64,000 nt of DNA from Neosynechococcus sphagnicola sy1 (lineage in GTDB: Bacteria; Cyanobacteriota; Cyanobacteriia; Neosynechococcales; Neosynechococcaceae), in assembly GCF_000775285.1 (NCBI RefSeq), contig NZ_JJML01000019.1, positions 54,201-118,200 on the forward strand, read 5' to 3'. Below are positions 38,029 to 48,532 of the stretch, in pieces (position 1 is the stretch's first letter; each line of letters starts with the position of its first letter). A model generated the notes under the pieces. The model saw only the letters and a program-made list of their open reading frames with translations. It was not told the origin of the DNA and did not search any database. A program made the translations under genes and the position numbers.

Positions 38029-38535
38029 TTATGGATTCACTTTTAGTTCAGCAGGACTAGTGTGTTCATAACGCTCAAAGGGTTGATGAATCCAGGGATT
38101 GTCGGGTAAGTAGTCCACATAATAATCGGGTTGAAAGCTAGACCCAGCCTTGTACCACAACACCGCTGTTCGGAGGGCTTGCAAGTCAGCACCATGATGG
38201 TGAGTTAACCAACCCACCACTTCCTGGAAGGTCGTGCCGGAATCGACGAGATCATCGACTAAGAGCACATGGCTACCCAGCGTCCCCGTGGTCATGGTCA
38301 GATGCTCTGCAATCTTCAGAGAACCGCGCAGTTGCCCTGCCTCCCCGCCATAGGAAGCCGTTGCTAACACCGCCAGGGGTAGATCAAACAGTCGGGACAA
38401 CACATCCCCAATCCGGAGGCCACCCCGCGCCAGACAGACAATTTGATTCAACGGCCAATGGGATTCATAGATACAAACCGCCAGTTGCTCAATTTTCTGG
38501 TGATATTCAGGCCAGGAGACAAATAGATCAGGCAT
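38029..38535 (-). CDS. Purine-type phosphoribosyltransferase
   Basis: A 168-residue type I PRTase. The PRPP-binding loop is HVLLVDDLVDSGTTFQEVV, and the N-terminal VCLARGGLRIGDVLSRLF carries the PPi loop. It resembles the xanthine/hypoxanthine-guanine salvage group; the base cannot be fixed from sequence. The 3' end faces kefC; the DUF2157 gene starts on the same strand upstream with only 2 bp between them, so the two are one operon. Confidence 0.88.
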   Translation of the reverse strand: MPDLFVSWPEYHQKIEQLAVCIYESHWPLNQIVCLARGGLRIGDVLSRLFDLPLAVLATASYGGEAGQLRGSLKIAEHLTMTTGTLGSHVLLVDDLVDSGTTFQEVVGWLTHHHGADLQALRTAVLWYKAGSSFQPDYYVDYLPDNPWIHQPFERYEHTSPAELKVNP

Positions 38536-38537
38536 TG

Positions 38538-39606
38538 TTAGCGTTCGGTGGGTAAAAGTCGTCGCCAGGAATCCGGCACTGAGCGGATCAGAAATGCCTC
38601 AATGACTGGACTGTAGCGCTGATACTGAACCCCCAGGACGATAATTGTAACCCCCAAAATTACCATAGCAAAGGGAAACAGTACTGAGTTGGCAAACACC
38701 ACGTAGGCTAAATGGCCGAAATAACCCAAAACGCCAAAAACCGCCAAAAACAATTAGCAAACGCCGCTTCAAGAGCACAGACAGCACCATTAACCCCAGA
38801 TTGATAACGCAGTAGATAAAACGTTCCCCCTCGCTATTGGTGTTCATCAGGCTCATCCCGCCCCAGAAGCTCAGCATTCCAAATAAATACAACCAGAAAG
38901 CATAATCGGCGGTGCGACGGCGGCAACGTAAATCCACCCCGTAGGCAAGAATCAACATCCCCAAGCCAAACCAGAAAGAAACCCACAGTCGGTCATCCCA
39001 GGTATACTCCAGCTTGCCCAACAACCGAGGGGTGAGATCCATGGACATGTACCAGAGACAAAAGGCGATCGGAGCCGTGAGAAAGGGAAAGGCAAAAAAA
39101 CGTAGCGCCACCAAGCTGGAGAGAATAGTGCCCAACTCAAGTAAGAACCGACTCCCCTGAACCGAGACGTGGAACCCTTGATACACCCCTGGATCTCCCT
39201 GGTGCCAGAGACCCGTGAGTCGCAGCAAGCCATAGATTGCCAAGGGAGCCATACTGACAGCCATCGTCACCAGTAACCCACCAGGCACTTTTAAGTTCTG
39301 ACGATGCCAGAGGTTGTAACCAGCAGCAATAAACAAACCAGCGTAGACCAAGGAGATGAAAAAAATGCCGCCGCCGCCAAAACTTTCCCAGCTAAGGCTC
39401 AGGAACCAGCCCATGGCTGAGATGACAATCAAGGCTCCAAAGTAGTAGGCTACATGGGCGAGATCAAAGCGGGGGCGAACCGATCCGTCAGCCCCAGTCT
39501 CATTGTTGTTCCGATCTGCCAGGGCTTGCCAGAGCAACTCAGCCTGTGCTGCTGAGATCAATCCAGCGATCGCGGCCCGTTCTAAGTCCGCTTTTTCAAT
39601 ATTCAT
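38538..39606 (-). CDS. DUF2157-family membrane protein (one apparent frameshift)
   Basis: Two frames join into about 355 residues. A short soluble N-terminus (LERAAIAGLISAAQAELLWQ, the DUF2157-type start) is followed by eight or more hydrophobic helices. The break is at an A5 run on the plus strand (38746-38750, a T-run in the coding sense); one base fewer gives LLIVLAVFGVLGYFGHLAYV. Function unknown. Starts only 17 bp from the divergent sugar-transporter gene. Confidence 0.82.
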
Positions 39607-39623
39607 GGCCTCAGTTCCCTCCT

Positions 39624-41081
39624 ATGCATCCAGATCCCCCAGTCAGTGCCTCCACAAGTCCCATCCCTCAAAAGCTGAGTTTCAGTACCAAGTTGGCCTA
39701 CGGAGCAGGGGATTTGGGGCCAGCAATTACTGCTAATATCTTGGCCTTTTTCCTCCTGATCTTCTTTACCAACGTCGCTGGTTTAAGCCCTGGCATCGCT
39801 GGCAGTATTTTGATGATCAGTAAGATTTGGGATGCGATGAATGATCCAATTATTGGCATTCTCAGCGATCGCACCCGTAGTCGGTGGGGACGACGATATC
39901 CCTGGATGATCTTTGGTGCTATTCCTTTTGGGATCTTTTTCTTTTTGCAGTGGGTCGTCCCGCCCTTCGATCAGCAGGGGCTGTTTTGGTACTACGTGGT
40001 GATCGCCATCATTTTCAACAGCTTTTATACCATCGTTAATTTGCCCTACACTGCCCTGACCCCGGAACTTACCCAGGACTATAACGAGCGCACCAGCTTA
40101 AATAGTTTTCGCTTTGCCTTTTCCATTGGCGGCAGTATTTTTAGTCTGGTGTTGGCGCTGGTGATCTTCTCGGTGATCAAGAACAATCCCCAAGCTCAAT
40201 ATCTGGTGTTGGGGGGAGTCTGTGCAGTGCTATCGATTCTGCCTCTTTACTGGTGTGTTGGGGGTACCTGGAAGCAGACAATGACGGGGCAACATTTCCT
40301 GGATGTGGAAGCAAGATCTGAGGAGTCCCTCCCCTTTGCAGCCCAACTGCGGATTGCCTTTAGCAACCGCCCCTTTCTCTATGTCATTGGCATTTATCTC
40401 TGTTCCTGGTTAGCAGTTCAGGCCACCGCCGCCATCATTCCCTACTTTGTCGTCGATTGGATGCGGCTACCAGAATCGAACTTTACCCTGGTAGCCCTGG
40501 CCGTTCAAGGAACTGCATTGGTGATGTTATTTTTCTGGAGCGCTGTCAGCAAACGAGCGGGTAAAAAAGCGGTCTATTTTATGGGCATGAGCTTGTGGAT
40601 TATGGCTCAGGCTGGCTTATTTTTCCTCCAACCCGGACAAGTTGTTTTGATGTATGTGCTGGCAGTTATGGCAGGCGTGGGGGTTTCGACCGCCTATTTG
40701 GTTCCCTGGTCGATGCTACCGGATGTGATTGAACTCGATGAATTACAAACGGGGCAGCGACGGGAAGGAATCTTCTATGCCTTTATGGTGCTGCTACAAA
40801 AGGTCGGACTGGCCCTGGGCCTATTTGTGATTGGCTTGGCTCTGCAATGGGCTGGATTTTTGGAAACGACACCGGGGCAGTCGCCACCGATTCAACCGGA
40901 CTCAGCCCTACTAGCCATTCGCGTGGCGATCGGCCCCATTCCCACCCTGGTTCTGATTGCCGGGCTGATTTTAACCTATTTCTACCCGATCACCCGTGAG
41001 GTTCATGCCGAGATTTTGCTGAAGCTGCAAGAACGGCGATCTAGCACCTTCGCTGCCGATCCGGACATCAGCCAAAAATAA
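39624..41081 (+). CDS. MFS glycoside-pentoside-hexuronide (MelB-type) symporter
   Basis: A 485-residue sugar:cation symporter of the GPH family in the inner membrane. About 12 helices are seen. The first helix YGAGDLGPAITANILAFFLL contains the family GxGD motif, and DPIIGILSDRTRSRWGRRYP is the MFS cytoplasmic loop. I chose ATG 39624 (MHPDPPVSAS) with weak upstream ribosome-site support; a frame extending back to 39546 looks non-coding. Substrate unknown. It is divergent from DUF2157, so its promoter must overlap coding DNA. Confidence 0.9.
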   Translation: MHPDPPVSASTSPIPQKLSFSTKLAYGAGDLGPAITANILAFFLLIFFTNVAGLSPGIAGSILMISKIWDAMNDPIIGILSDRTRSRWGRRYPWMIFGAIPFGIFFFLQWVVPPFDQQGLFWYYVVIAIIFNSFYTIVNLPYTALTPELTQDYNERTSLNSFRFAFSIGGSIFSLVLALVIFSVIKNNPQAQYLVLGGVCAVLSILPLYWCVGGTWKQTMTGQHFLDVEARSEESLPFAAQLRIAFSNRPFLYVIGIYLCSWLAVQATAAIIPYFVVDWMRLPESNFTLVALAVQGTALVMLFFWSAVSKRAGKKAVYFMGMSLWIMAQAGLFFLQPGQVVLMYVLAVMAGVGVSTAYLVPWSMLPDVIELDELQTGQRREGIFYAFMVLLQKVGLALGLFVIGLALQWAGFLETTPGQSPPIQPDSALLAIRVAIGPIPTLVLIAGLILTYFYPITREVHAEILLKLQERRSSTFAADPDISQK

Positions 41082-41398
41082 GGGATATTGATCACTGGAT
41101 TTCATCAACTGAAATACTGACACAGCAAGTGTTCCAGGATGCTCTTCAATGCTCACTTTCATCATATTTTGGTATTATTTCAGACAACGTTCCGAGAGAT
41201 TTGCTCGTTGTGTTGTATCTATCCTCTGTGGCTTAAGGCATTCGTCAAATTGCCCTCTTGAACAAGCTAGTATGCCGCTTATCTGTTCGGATCTTGGTGA
41301 GCGCAGGACAAGACCGATGCCCAACTAAAAACTAATGACGTGGTTCCTACTGCCTGCGTCTAGATGGTTTCTCAATACTTGCATTCTGGAGGGTCTGG
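41082..41398. other. 317-bp spacer upstream of the secreted CHAT protein
   Basis: No gene, RNA or terminator recognised. It must hold the promoter of the large adhesin-CHAT gene; no obvious sigma-70 site stands out. Confidence 0.5.
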
Positions 41399-44300
41399 AT
41401 GGCGACGATCTCAATGGTGATCACCAGCTACAATCGAGCCAAGCAGCAATGGGCGGTCTGGCAACCGTTGCCCCGACTTGCCGCTGCCCTGCCACTGCTG
41501 GCCTGCCTGCTGACTTCTCCGGGTCTTGCCCAATCCATCCGCAGTAATGGCGACAGCACAGGCACCGTGGTCACCGTGGAGGGGAATCGCTACAACATCA
41601 GCGGTGGTAGTCTCTCCGGGGATGGTCACAACCTATTCCAAAGCTTCAGAGACTTCAACCTCAACCCCAACGAAATCGCCAACTTCCTCTCCACCCCTGC
41701 CATCCAAAACATTCTTGGCCGTGTCAATGGGGGCAATCCTTCGATCATTAACGGCCTGATCCAAGTCACGGGCAGCAACGCCAACCTCTACCTGCTCAAC
41801 CCCTCCGGGATCATCTTTGGCTCCAACGCCGCCCTCAATGTTCCCGCTGCCTTCACCGCCACCACTGCCAACGGCATTGGTTTTGGTGGTAACAACTGGT
41901 TTAGTGCCACGGGCAATAACCCCTACAGCCTGCTCAATGGGGCTCCCACCAGCTTTGCGTTTAGCGCCACCAACCCCGGCAGCATTATCAACGTCGGTCA
42001 TTTAGCGGTCGGAGTGGATCAGAGTCTAAATCTGATCGCCGGCAGTGTCATCAACACCGGCAGCCTTACTGCACCAGGGGGGCAGATCACCGTGGTTGCA
42101 GTGCCTGGAGAACAGGTGCTGCGGCTGAGTCAACCGGGAAGTCTCTTGAGTTTAGAGATTCAGCCCCTCGCGAGTAGCAGTACCCAACCCCAGAATTGGC
42201 AGTTACCCATTGCCTCCTTGCCCCAGTTATTGACCGGGGGGTAATCTCAGCAATGCCAGTGGCTTAGCGGTGAGTGGGGATGGCAGTGTGCAGTTAACGG
42301 GTTCAGGGGTAACCGTGCCCACCCAGACTGGGACAACCCTCGTTGCTGGGCAGGTGGATGTCAGTGGTCAGCAGGGTGGACGGGTGGCGCTGTTGGGTCA
42401 ACAGGTGGGGCTGGTTGGTGCCACCGTTAATGCTTCCGGTGGCAATGGGGGGGGGACAGTTTTAGTAGGTGGAGATTACCTCGGTCAAGGCACGATTCCT
42501 AATGCCGCCTTTACCTTTGTCAGTCCTGACTCAACTCTGCGAGCCGATGCCCTCTCAGGGGGGAATGGGGGTAAAGTCATTGTTTGGGCCGATCAAGCCA
42601 CCCGATTCTATGGCACAATCACAGCGCAAGGGGGGGCAGAGAGTGGGAATGGGGGCTTTGTTGAAACCTCCGGTAAACAGTTTTTAGAGGTGATTGGTGC
42701 AACGGTTGACACCTCTGCACGCCTGGGTCAGGTTGGGACGTGGTTGCTTGATCCCTTTGACCTCACCATTAGTGTGTCGGGCGATCAAAATGTCACTGGA
42801 CTCACCACGGGGCCACTCTTTACTCCCAGTAGTTCTCCTTCCAACCTCAACGTTACGACTCTAGAGAATGCCTTAGTGGTCAACGATGTGACGGTGAGTG
42901 CGAATAAGATTGATGTCCTCGATTCTATTAACTTCACAGGAGCCTCGGATCGCACCCTGACCTTGAATGCTGCTGGGGAAATTGAGGTGCAAGATGGAGT
43001 CTCAATCACCAGTAGCATCGCTGCCCTGAACTTAGCTTTTAATGCCAACGATAGTATTAAACTCAATGGCAGCAGTAGCGGGATTTCCATTAATACCAAC
43101 GGGGGTAGTGTCCAGCTTCTAGCCGATGCCGATAGCAGCAGTGGTGGTGCCTTGAGCATTACCCATGCCTTTATTCTGACCGGAGGTGCGGACTTTGTTG
43201 GTTTCGGCACTGGGGACAGCAATTTTAGTAATGGCATCACTATCACCAATAGCACCCTCAATACTGGGAGCGGTCACATTTTCCTGACAGGCAATGGCTT
43301 CACCAGTGGCTCGGGGAACGGGAACATCGGCATTAAGCTAGATAACAGTGCCTTAATCACCACCGGCAGTGGAACGATTAATCTTACAGGGATTGGAGGC
43401 GATGGTTCCGGCGATCAAAATTATGGGATTTTGTTGCAAAATAGCGCTCAAATTATTGCATCTGGGGATGGTGTGATTACCCTCAACGGGACGGGTGGTA
43501 ATGGCATTAATGATAACTATGGAGTGTTTCTAGATGGTTCAACTACTTCGATCAGTGCCAATAGTGGTGATATCACCATCACAGGTATTGGTAATGGCAC
43601 TGGCACTAATAACTATGGGATTTTGTTGCAAAATGGCGCTGATATTAGCGAATCAGGGACTGGTAATCTTACCCTCAACGGTACAGGGGGAAATGGCACC
43701 AGCAGTAATGTTGGCATACTGCTTTTTGGGGCAGGGACATCGGTCTCCTCTTCCGGTTCTGGCACCATGCAGCTGCTGGGGATAGGGCAAGGCAACAGTA
43801 CTACGAATATTGGTGTCGCGATCCTAGGGGGAGCTAGCGTTTTTGCCTCCGGTAGTGGCAGTACCCTTTTGGATGGCACCGGGGGCAGTGGTGGCACTGC
43901 CAATCACGGTGTCTTATTGCAGGGACCAACTACCAGCATCCAGGTGACAAATGGCAGCCTGAGTATTCAAGGGGTTGCCAATGGCAGTGGCAGTAGCCAA
44001 GGAATTCGAATTGATAGTGGTGTCACCATCAGTGCCATTGGCTCAGGCGACATTGATTTGCAAGGGACTGGGGCTGGAATCAGTGATGGTATTTTTTCTA
44101 CAGGCAGTGGCAATCTCATCGGGGGCGGGAGTGCCACGGGGAATATTAGTCTGACGGCGGATCGCCTGACCCTCGATAATGTGACCGTTCAAGGGTCAGG
44201 AACACTGCTGATTCAACCCTTGAGTCAAAGCACCAGTATTGGCGTTGGCAGCGGCTCATCCGGAACGCTGAATCTTAATACCACCGAACTGGCTAACTTA

Positions 44301-47300
44301 GTTGATGGCTTTACAAGCATCACCATTGGTCGCAGTGACAGCTCCGGGGCGATGAACATCGGTACTGCAACGTTGCAAGATAATTTAAAGCTCCAAACCC
44401 CAAGCGGTGGGACCATGACCTTCACGGGTACCCTCGATCTCGGCGGGAACAATCTCACCCTCAAATCGGGTGGAACAGTGACCCAATCCGCTGGGGCGAT
44501 CGCGAATGTTAATGGATTGGAGCTGATCGGCACTGGGTCCTATAGCTTAACCAGCAGTACAAATGATGTAAATACCCTGGTCGCCAACACCAACGCCGTC
44601 AGCTTTCGAGATCTGGATGATCTCACCATTGGAACCGTTGGCTCCACCACAGGGATCACCACCAGCAATGATAGTGTCAATCTTCAGGTTGGTACAAACC
44701 TCGCGATTGATGCCCCGATCAATTTGGGTAATGGCAACCTGACTCTCAATGTGGGCAGCGGAGTCAGTCAAACCCTGTCCATTGTTGCCAATGGCCTGGA
44801 ACTATTGGGGAGTGGGGCTACTTACAATCTCACGGGTACCAACATTATCAACACGTTAGCAGGGGATATCGCAGCACTGAACTTCAATAATATTGCTAGT
44901 TTCACCATTGGCACCGTCAATAGTACCAATGGGTTAAGGGTTTCCGGAACCACCCAATTGACCTCCACAAGCGCAGTCAGCCAAACCCAAGCGGTGATTA
45001 CCCCGGATTTAGAACTTTTGGGAAGCGGTAGCTTTACCTTAACTAATGGGGCCAATGACATTGACATCTTGGCCAGTAATACTATCGGTGGGGTCAGCTT
45101 CAGCGATGTCGATGACCTCACCATCGGCAGCGTTTTGAGTGCATCGGGGATGACCACCAGTAATAGCGATGTCAGCCTTCAGGTGGGAACCACACTGACG
45201 ATTAATGCCCCGATCAGTTTAGGGAGTGGCAACTTGACCCTCCAAGTGGGAACTGCAACCACCCAAGACGCGGCTACTAGTGAAAGCAGTGGCGGAGCCA
45301 TTACAGCCGCGGGGCTGGTGTTATTGGGCAATGGCTCCTATGACTTGTGGAATAGCGCCAACGATGTCAGCACCCTGGCTGCTAACACGAATAATCTGAT
45401 CCACTTTACGGATCAAAATGGATTTAACATCGGCACGGTCAATACAACCAATGGGGTGACAACCACTGGGAATCTGGTTTTAGACGCTGGAGGTGCAGTG
45501 ACCCAAACCCAGGCGATCGCCGCTGCGGGTTTGGGGTTATTGGGAAGCGGCTCCTATACCCTGGAGAACACAGCCAACAATGTCACTACCCTGGCCGCCG
45601 ACACAACCGGAGCCATTAGCTATATCGATGCAGATGGGCTGACAATTGGCAGTGTTAACCCCACTGGAATCACCAGTACCAGTGGTTTTTATTCGTACCC
45701 TCACGGGCAATCTCACCCTGGATGCCCCAATTGTCACTACGGGAACGGGGACACCCTTGGTTCTCGTAGCGGCCAATGCCTTCTTAAATAATGTTGGCTC
45801 ATCGGCATTGTCAGCTCCCAATGGGCGTTTTCTAGTCTACTCCGTTGATCCTGCCAACAATCAATTAAACGGTCTCTCAGGTTCAGAGCAGTTTTCCTCG
45901 CCCTACCCTACCGATGCGACCTTCAGGGGTGATGGTTTCCTTTACGAAGCGTCCCAACCCACTGTAACTCCGACACCGACGCCGACGCCGACGCCGACAC
46001 CGACCACCACCCCCACCGCCACGCCAACCCCCATCCCCAGCTCACAGTCTTCAGAGCCTGATGTGTTGACGATTTCGGAGGTGGATCAGGGACAGATCGC
46101 CCAAGACTTACAAAGTTCTCCCCAAGTACCTCCTGTCCCCACCGTGATTACGGTGCCGATCGCCCCCCTGGACACAACCGTCACCACCCTTGACCAAAGC
46201 TTTACGGGAGATTACGAGTCCTATCTCAATCTTCCCGTCGAGTCACCGATCCGTACCCTCCAAGATGCCCAAGCCCTACTCCAAGATGTCGAGAAGGAAA
46301 CAGGAATTAAGCCCGCTTTAATCTACGTTGACTTTGTGCCAGTTTCATTGCAAGCGAAGCAACAAGCCAAAAACAAAGCCTTACCGGGCAATAAACCCCA
46401 TCAAGATGATGACCAACTGGAATTGCTGCTGATCACAGGGAAGGGGGCACCGATTCGCAAACGGATTCCCCAAGCAACTCGTGCCCAAGTCTTAGCCCTT
46501 GCCCAGACCTTCCGTCGAGAAGTCTCTGACCCGCGCAAAACTCGAACGAACAGTTACTTGCCCGCGTCCCAGCAGTTGTATCAGTGGATCATGGAGCCGC
46601 TGGCAACAGACTTACAGGCGCAGAAGGTCACCAACCTCTCCTTCCTACTGGATGCAGGGTTGCGTACCATGCCCCTCGCAGCTCTCCACAATAGTCAGAA
46701 GTTTTTGATTGAGCAGTATAGTATCGGGTTAATGCCGAGTTTAAGTTTGACGGATACTCGCCGCATCAACCTCAAACAAGCTCAGGTATTGGGCATGGGC
46801 ATTTCTGAGAGTACCCAGGGACAATCCCCCCTGCCGGCGGTTCCCATTGAGTTAAAGACCATTGTCGGGCGTCTCTGGCCGGGGCAGATATTTCTCAACG
46901 ATACAGCAACCCTGGAAAATCTCAAGACCGCTCGCAGCCGCCAACCCTATAGCATTATCCACCTGGCAACCCATGGTGATTTTCAGGGGGGGGCGATCGG
47001 CAATTCCTACATTCAATTTTGGAACCAACGACTACAGATGGATCAAATCCGCCAATTGGGTTTAAGTTCTCCCCCTGTAGATTTGCTAACCTTGAGTGCT
47101 TGTCGCACAGCCGTGGGAGATGAGCAAGCAGAACTAGGGTTTGCCGGCATGGCGGTGCAGTCCGGGGTGAGAACTGCGGTGGCCAGTCTTTGGTATGTGG
47201 GAGATGCGGCCACCGCAGCACTGATGACGAAGTTTTATAGTTCGCTGCGAACCTCCTCCATTAAGGCAGAAGCACTTCGGCAGGCCCAGGCAACCATGGC

Positions 47301-47457
47301 GGAAGGGCGGGTATCGATTGAGCGAAGTCAGTTACAGGGTTTAGGTTTTGTCACTTCCTTATTACTGCCGACATCGAGCACCGCAGACCTACCAGACAAA
47401 GAGTTATCCCATCCGTACTACTGGGCTGCCTTCACCGTTGTGGGGAATCCCTGGTAG
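41399..47457 (+). CDS. Secreted haemagglutinin-type adhesin with C-terminal CHAT protease domain (two apparent frameshifts)
   Basis: Three consecutive frames join into about 2018 residues. A long signal peptide (LPRLAAALPLLACLLTSPGL, cleavage near AQS) is followed by a TPS/haemagglutination domain (about 45-280) with the NLYLLNPSGIIFGSN motif; this is exported by an outer-membrane TpsB partner, absent here. Residues about 615-900 have repeats of ~37 residues and 1030-1430 have ~5 repeats built on LELLGSGSYTLTN...DDLTIG. A Pro/Thr linker precedes a CHAT (caspase-like) domain, with His in IIHLATHGDF (about 1858) and Cys in LTLSACRTAVGD (about 1901). Breaks: G6 at 42236-42241 and T5 at 45686-45690, each one base long. 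Substrate unknown. Confidence 0.9.
43240..44100 (+). repeat. Adhesin repeats, ~37-residue period
   Basis: About eight degenerate Gly/Ser/Thr/Asn-rich units within the adhesin gene, each with a core like NYGILLQNGADISESG followed by GNLTLNGTGGNG. The pattern fits turns of a right-handed beta-helix. Units differ by substitutions, so they are old rather than freshly amplified. Confidence 0.75.
44490..45700 (+). repeat. Adhesin repeats, ~80-residue period
   Basis: About five longer units, each beginning G(L/P)(E/V/G)LLGSGSYTL and containing NDV.TLAANT and FTIGTVNSTNGI. They follow the shorter repeats and lead into a terminal YSVDPANNQLNGL cap typical of cyanobacterial haemagglutinin-type proteins. 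Confidence 0.75.
45968..46032 (+). repeat. Pro-Thr codon repeat (linker)
   Basis: Imperfect acgccg hexamers (with acaccg variants) encode alternating Thr-Pro, a rigid linker before the CHAT domain. A slippage-prone microsatellite. Confidence 0.85.
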
Positions 47458-47480
47458 CAGCAGTGACATCAGGATTTTCT

Positions 47481-48014
47481 TTATGGCTTGAACTTTAAGC
47501 GTTTCCAGGTAGAACCTAGCCAATCGCTGACCGCGTGACTCATGGCACCCAATTCCAGTCCGATAAACAGGGCAATTACCTCCATTTGGTGCTGATGGAG
47601 GTAATTCTGACCCTGAGTGGTCAGATCCTGAATGGGCTTGAAGTTAAAGCCCTGTCCTGTCGTCAATGTGGCACTGATTGCGATCGCCAAACCCAGGACA
47701 ACGAAAGCCAGACCTGCCATCCAGCAGGCAATGTAACAGATCCGCAGCGTCGTCCCAATAATCGGGCCATGGGAAAACCAGGAGCGGTGTCGCAACAGCT
47801 TGCGATAGGGGATCCAAATCCAACGCAGCCAACCCCAGCGTTGATATTGACGGGAGAGAATATCTAGATCCGGCCCAAACATTAACCCTGAAAATAAATA
47901 ACTGCCGGAGACCAAGAGGGTGAGATCGCTCTTTCCGGTCAGGGTAAGACTCAGTCCTGCCACTAGGGGCAGACTCCAGAGGGTAATTCGGTCATGGGTG
48001 CGACCCGCGGGCAT
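47481..48014 (-). CDS. DUF2227-family metal-binding membrane protein
   Basis: A 177-residue protein with several hydrophobic helices and the DUF2227 signature: the start MPAGRTHDRITLWSLPLVAG, FGPDLDILSRQYQRWGWLRW, LRHRSWFSHGPIIGTTLR and MSHAVSDWLGSTWK. The scattered His and Asp residues in these motifs are the likely metal ligands, and the fold is related to phosphatidic acid-type membrane phosphohydrolases only distantly, if at all. Function unknown. Convergent with the CHAT gene. Confidence 0.88.
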   Translation of the reverse strand: MPAGRTHDRITLWSLPLVAGLSLTLTGKSDLTLLVSGSYLFSGLMFGPDLDILSRQYQRWGWLRWIWIPYRKLLRHRSWFSHGPIIGTTLRICYIACWMAGLAFVVLGLAIAISATLTTGQGFNFKPIQDLTTQGQNYLHQHQMEVIALFIGLELGAMSHAVSDWLGSTWKRLKFKP

Positions 48015-48130
48015 GGCTTCCTCGTCAATGGGGCTGAGCGTTCACAGCGTCAGTGATGGTGCTTTTGCATCGGCAATTCATGGATAACACTGCCTAAGTC
48101 TGCTAGTATAAGTAACGCATGACTCTCTAC

Positions 48131-48202
48131 GGGCGGTTAGCTCAGCGGTAGAGCGCCTGCCTTACAAGCAGGATGCCACAGGTTCAAATCCTGTACTGCC
48201 CA
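48131..48202 (+). tRNA. tRNA-Val (TAC)
   Basis: A 72-nt tRNA: acceptor gggcggt/actgccc with discriminator A, D arm tagctcagcggtagagc, anticodon stem cctgc/gcaggwith loop ctTACaa, and T loop ttcaaat. No encoded CCA. Confidence 0.95.
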
Positions 48203-48532
48203 TTCAATTCCAGCGCCATTGCCCAAAGGTCATAGGTTCATACCCTATGGGTTCTTCCTGGCTGTGGTGGCGTTAACGAACTGGGATGGTTGTGTCCTGG
48301 GGGCGAGATCGCAGCGGTTTCTAAGCACTCTCTAAAAACACACATCTGAGGCCAAAAGTAGTAGCAACAATGACGCTACTAGTTCCCCTGGGTTCCAAGT
48401 TTCAAGATCAGTATCTCCAGAGATTGAAACACTCAGCATCAGGATGTGGGTTTTCCTAAAACTCCGCTAACAAGCCCTGGTCATTCATAACCATCTCAGG
48501 TAGCGTTGTTAATAATACAACTGGACGATTCG
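48203..48532. other. 330-bp spacer with a tRNA-half-like stem
   Basis: Downstream of tRNA-Val. At about 48226-48254 the sequence aggtcataggttcatacc and its continuation fold like a T arm (stem atagg/cctat, loop ttcatac). It might be a decayed tRNA 3' half or chance. No gene found. Confidence 0.4.

Noticed and set aside
43240..45700. Repetitive DNA as a possible CRISPR array
   Set aside because: The repeats are protein-coding, degenerate and unevenly spaced; no uniform repeat-spacer pattern is present. No CRISPR array found anywhere in the window.
41411..47221. Several long antisense frames in the adhesin gene
   Set aside because: They arise from the biased, repetitive codons of the Gly/Ser/Thr-rich protein and have no recognisable family.
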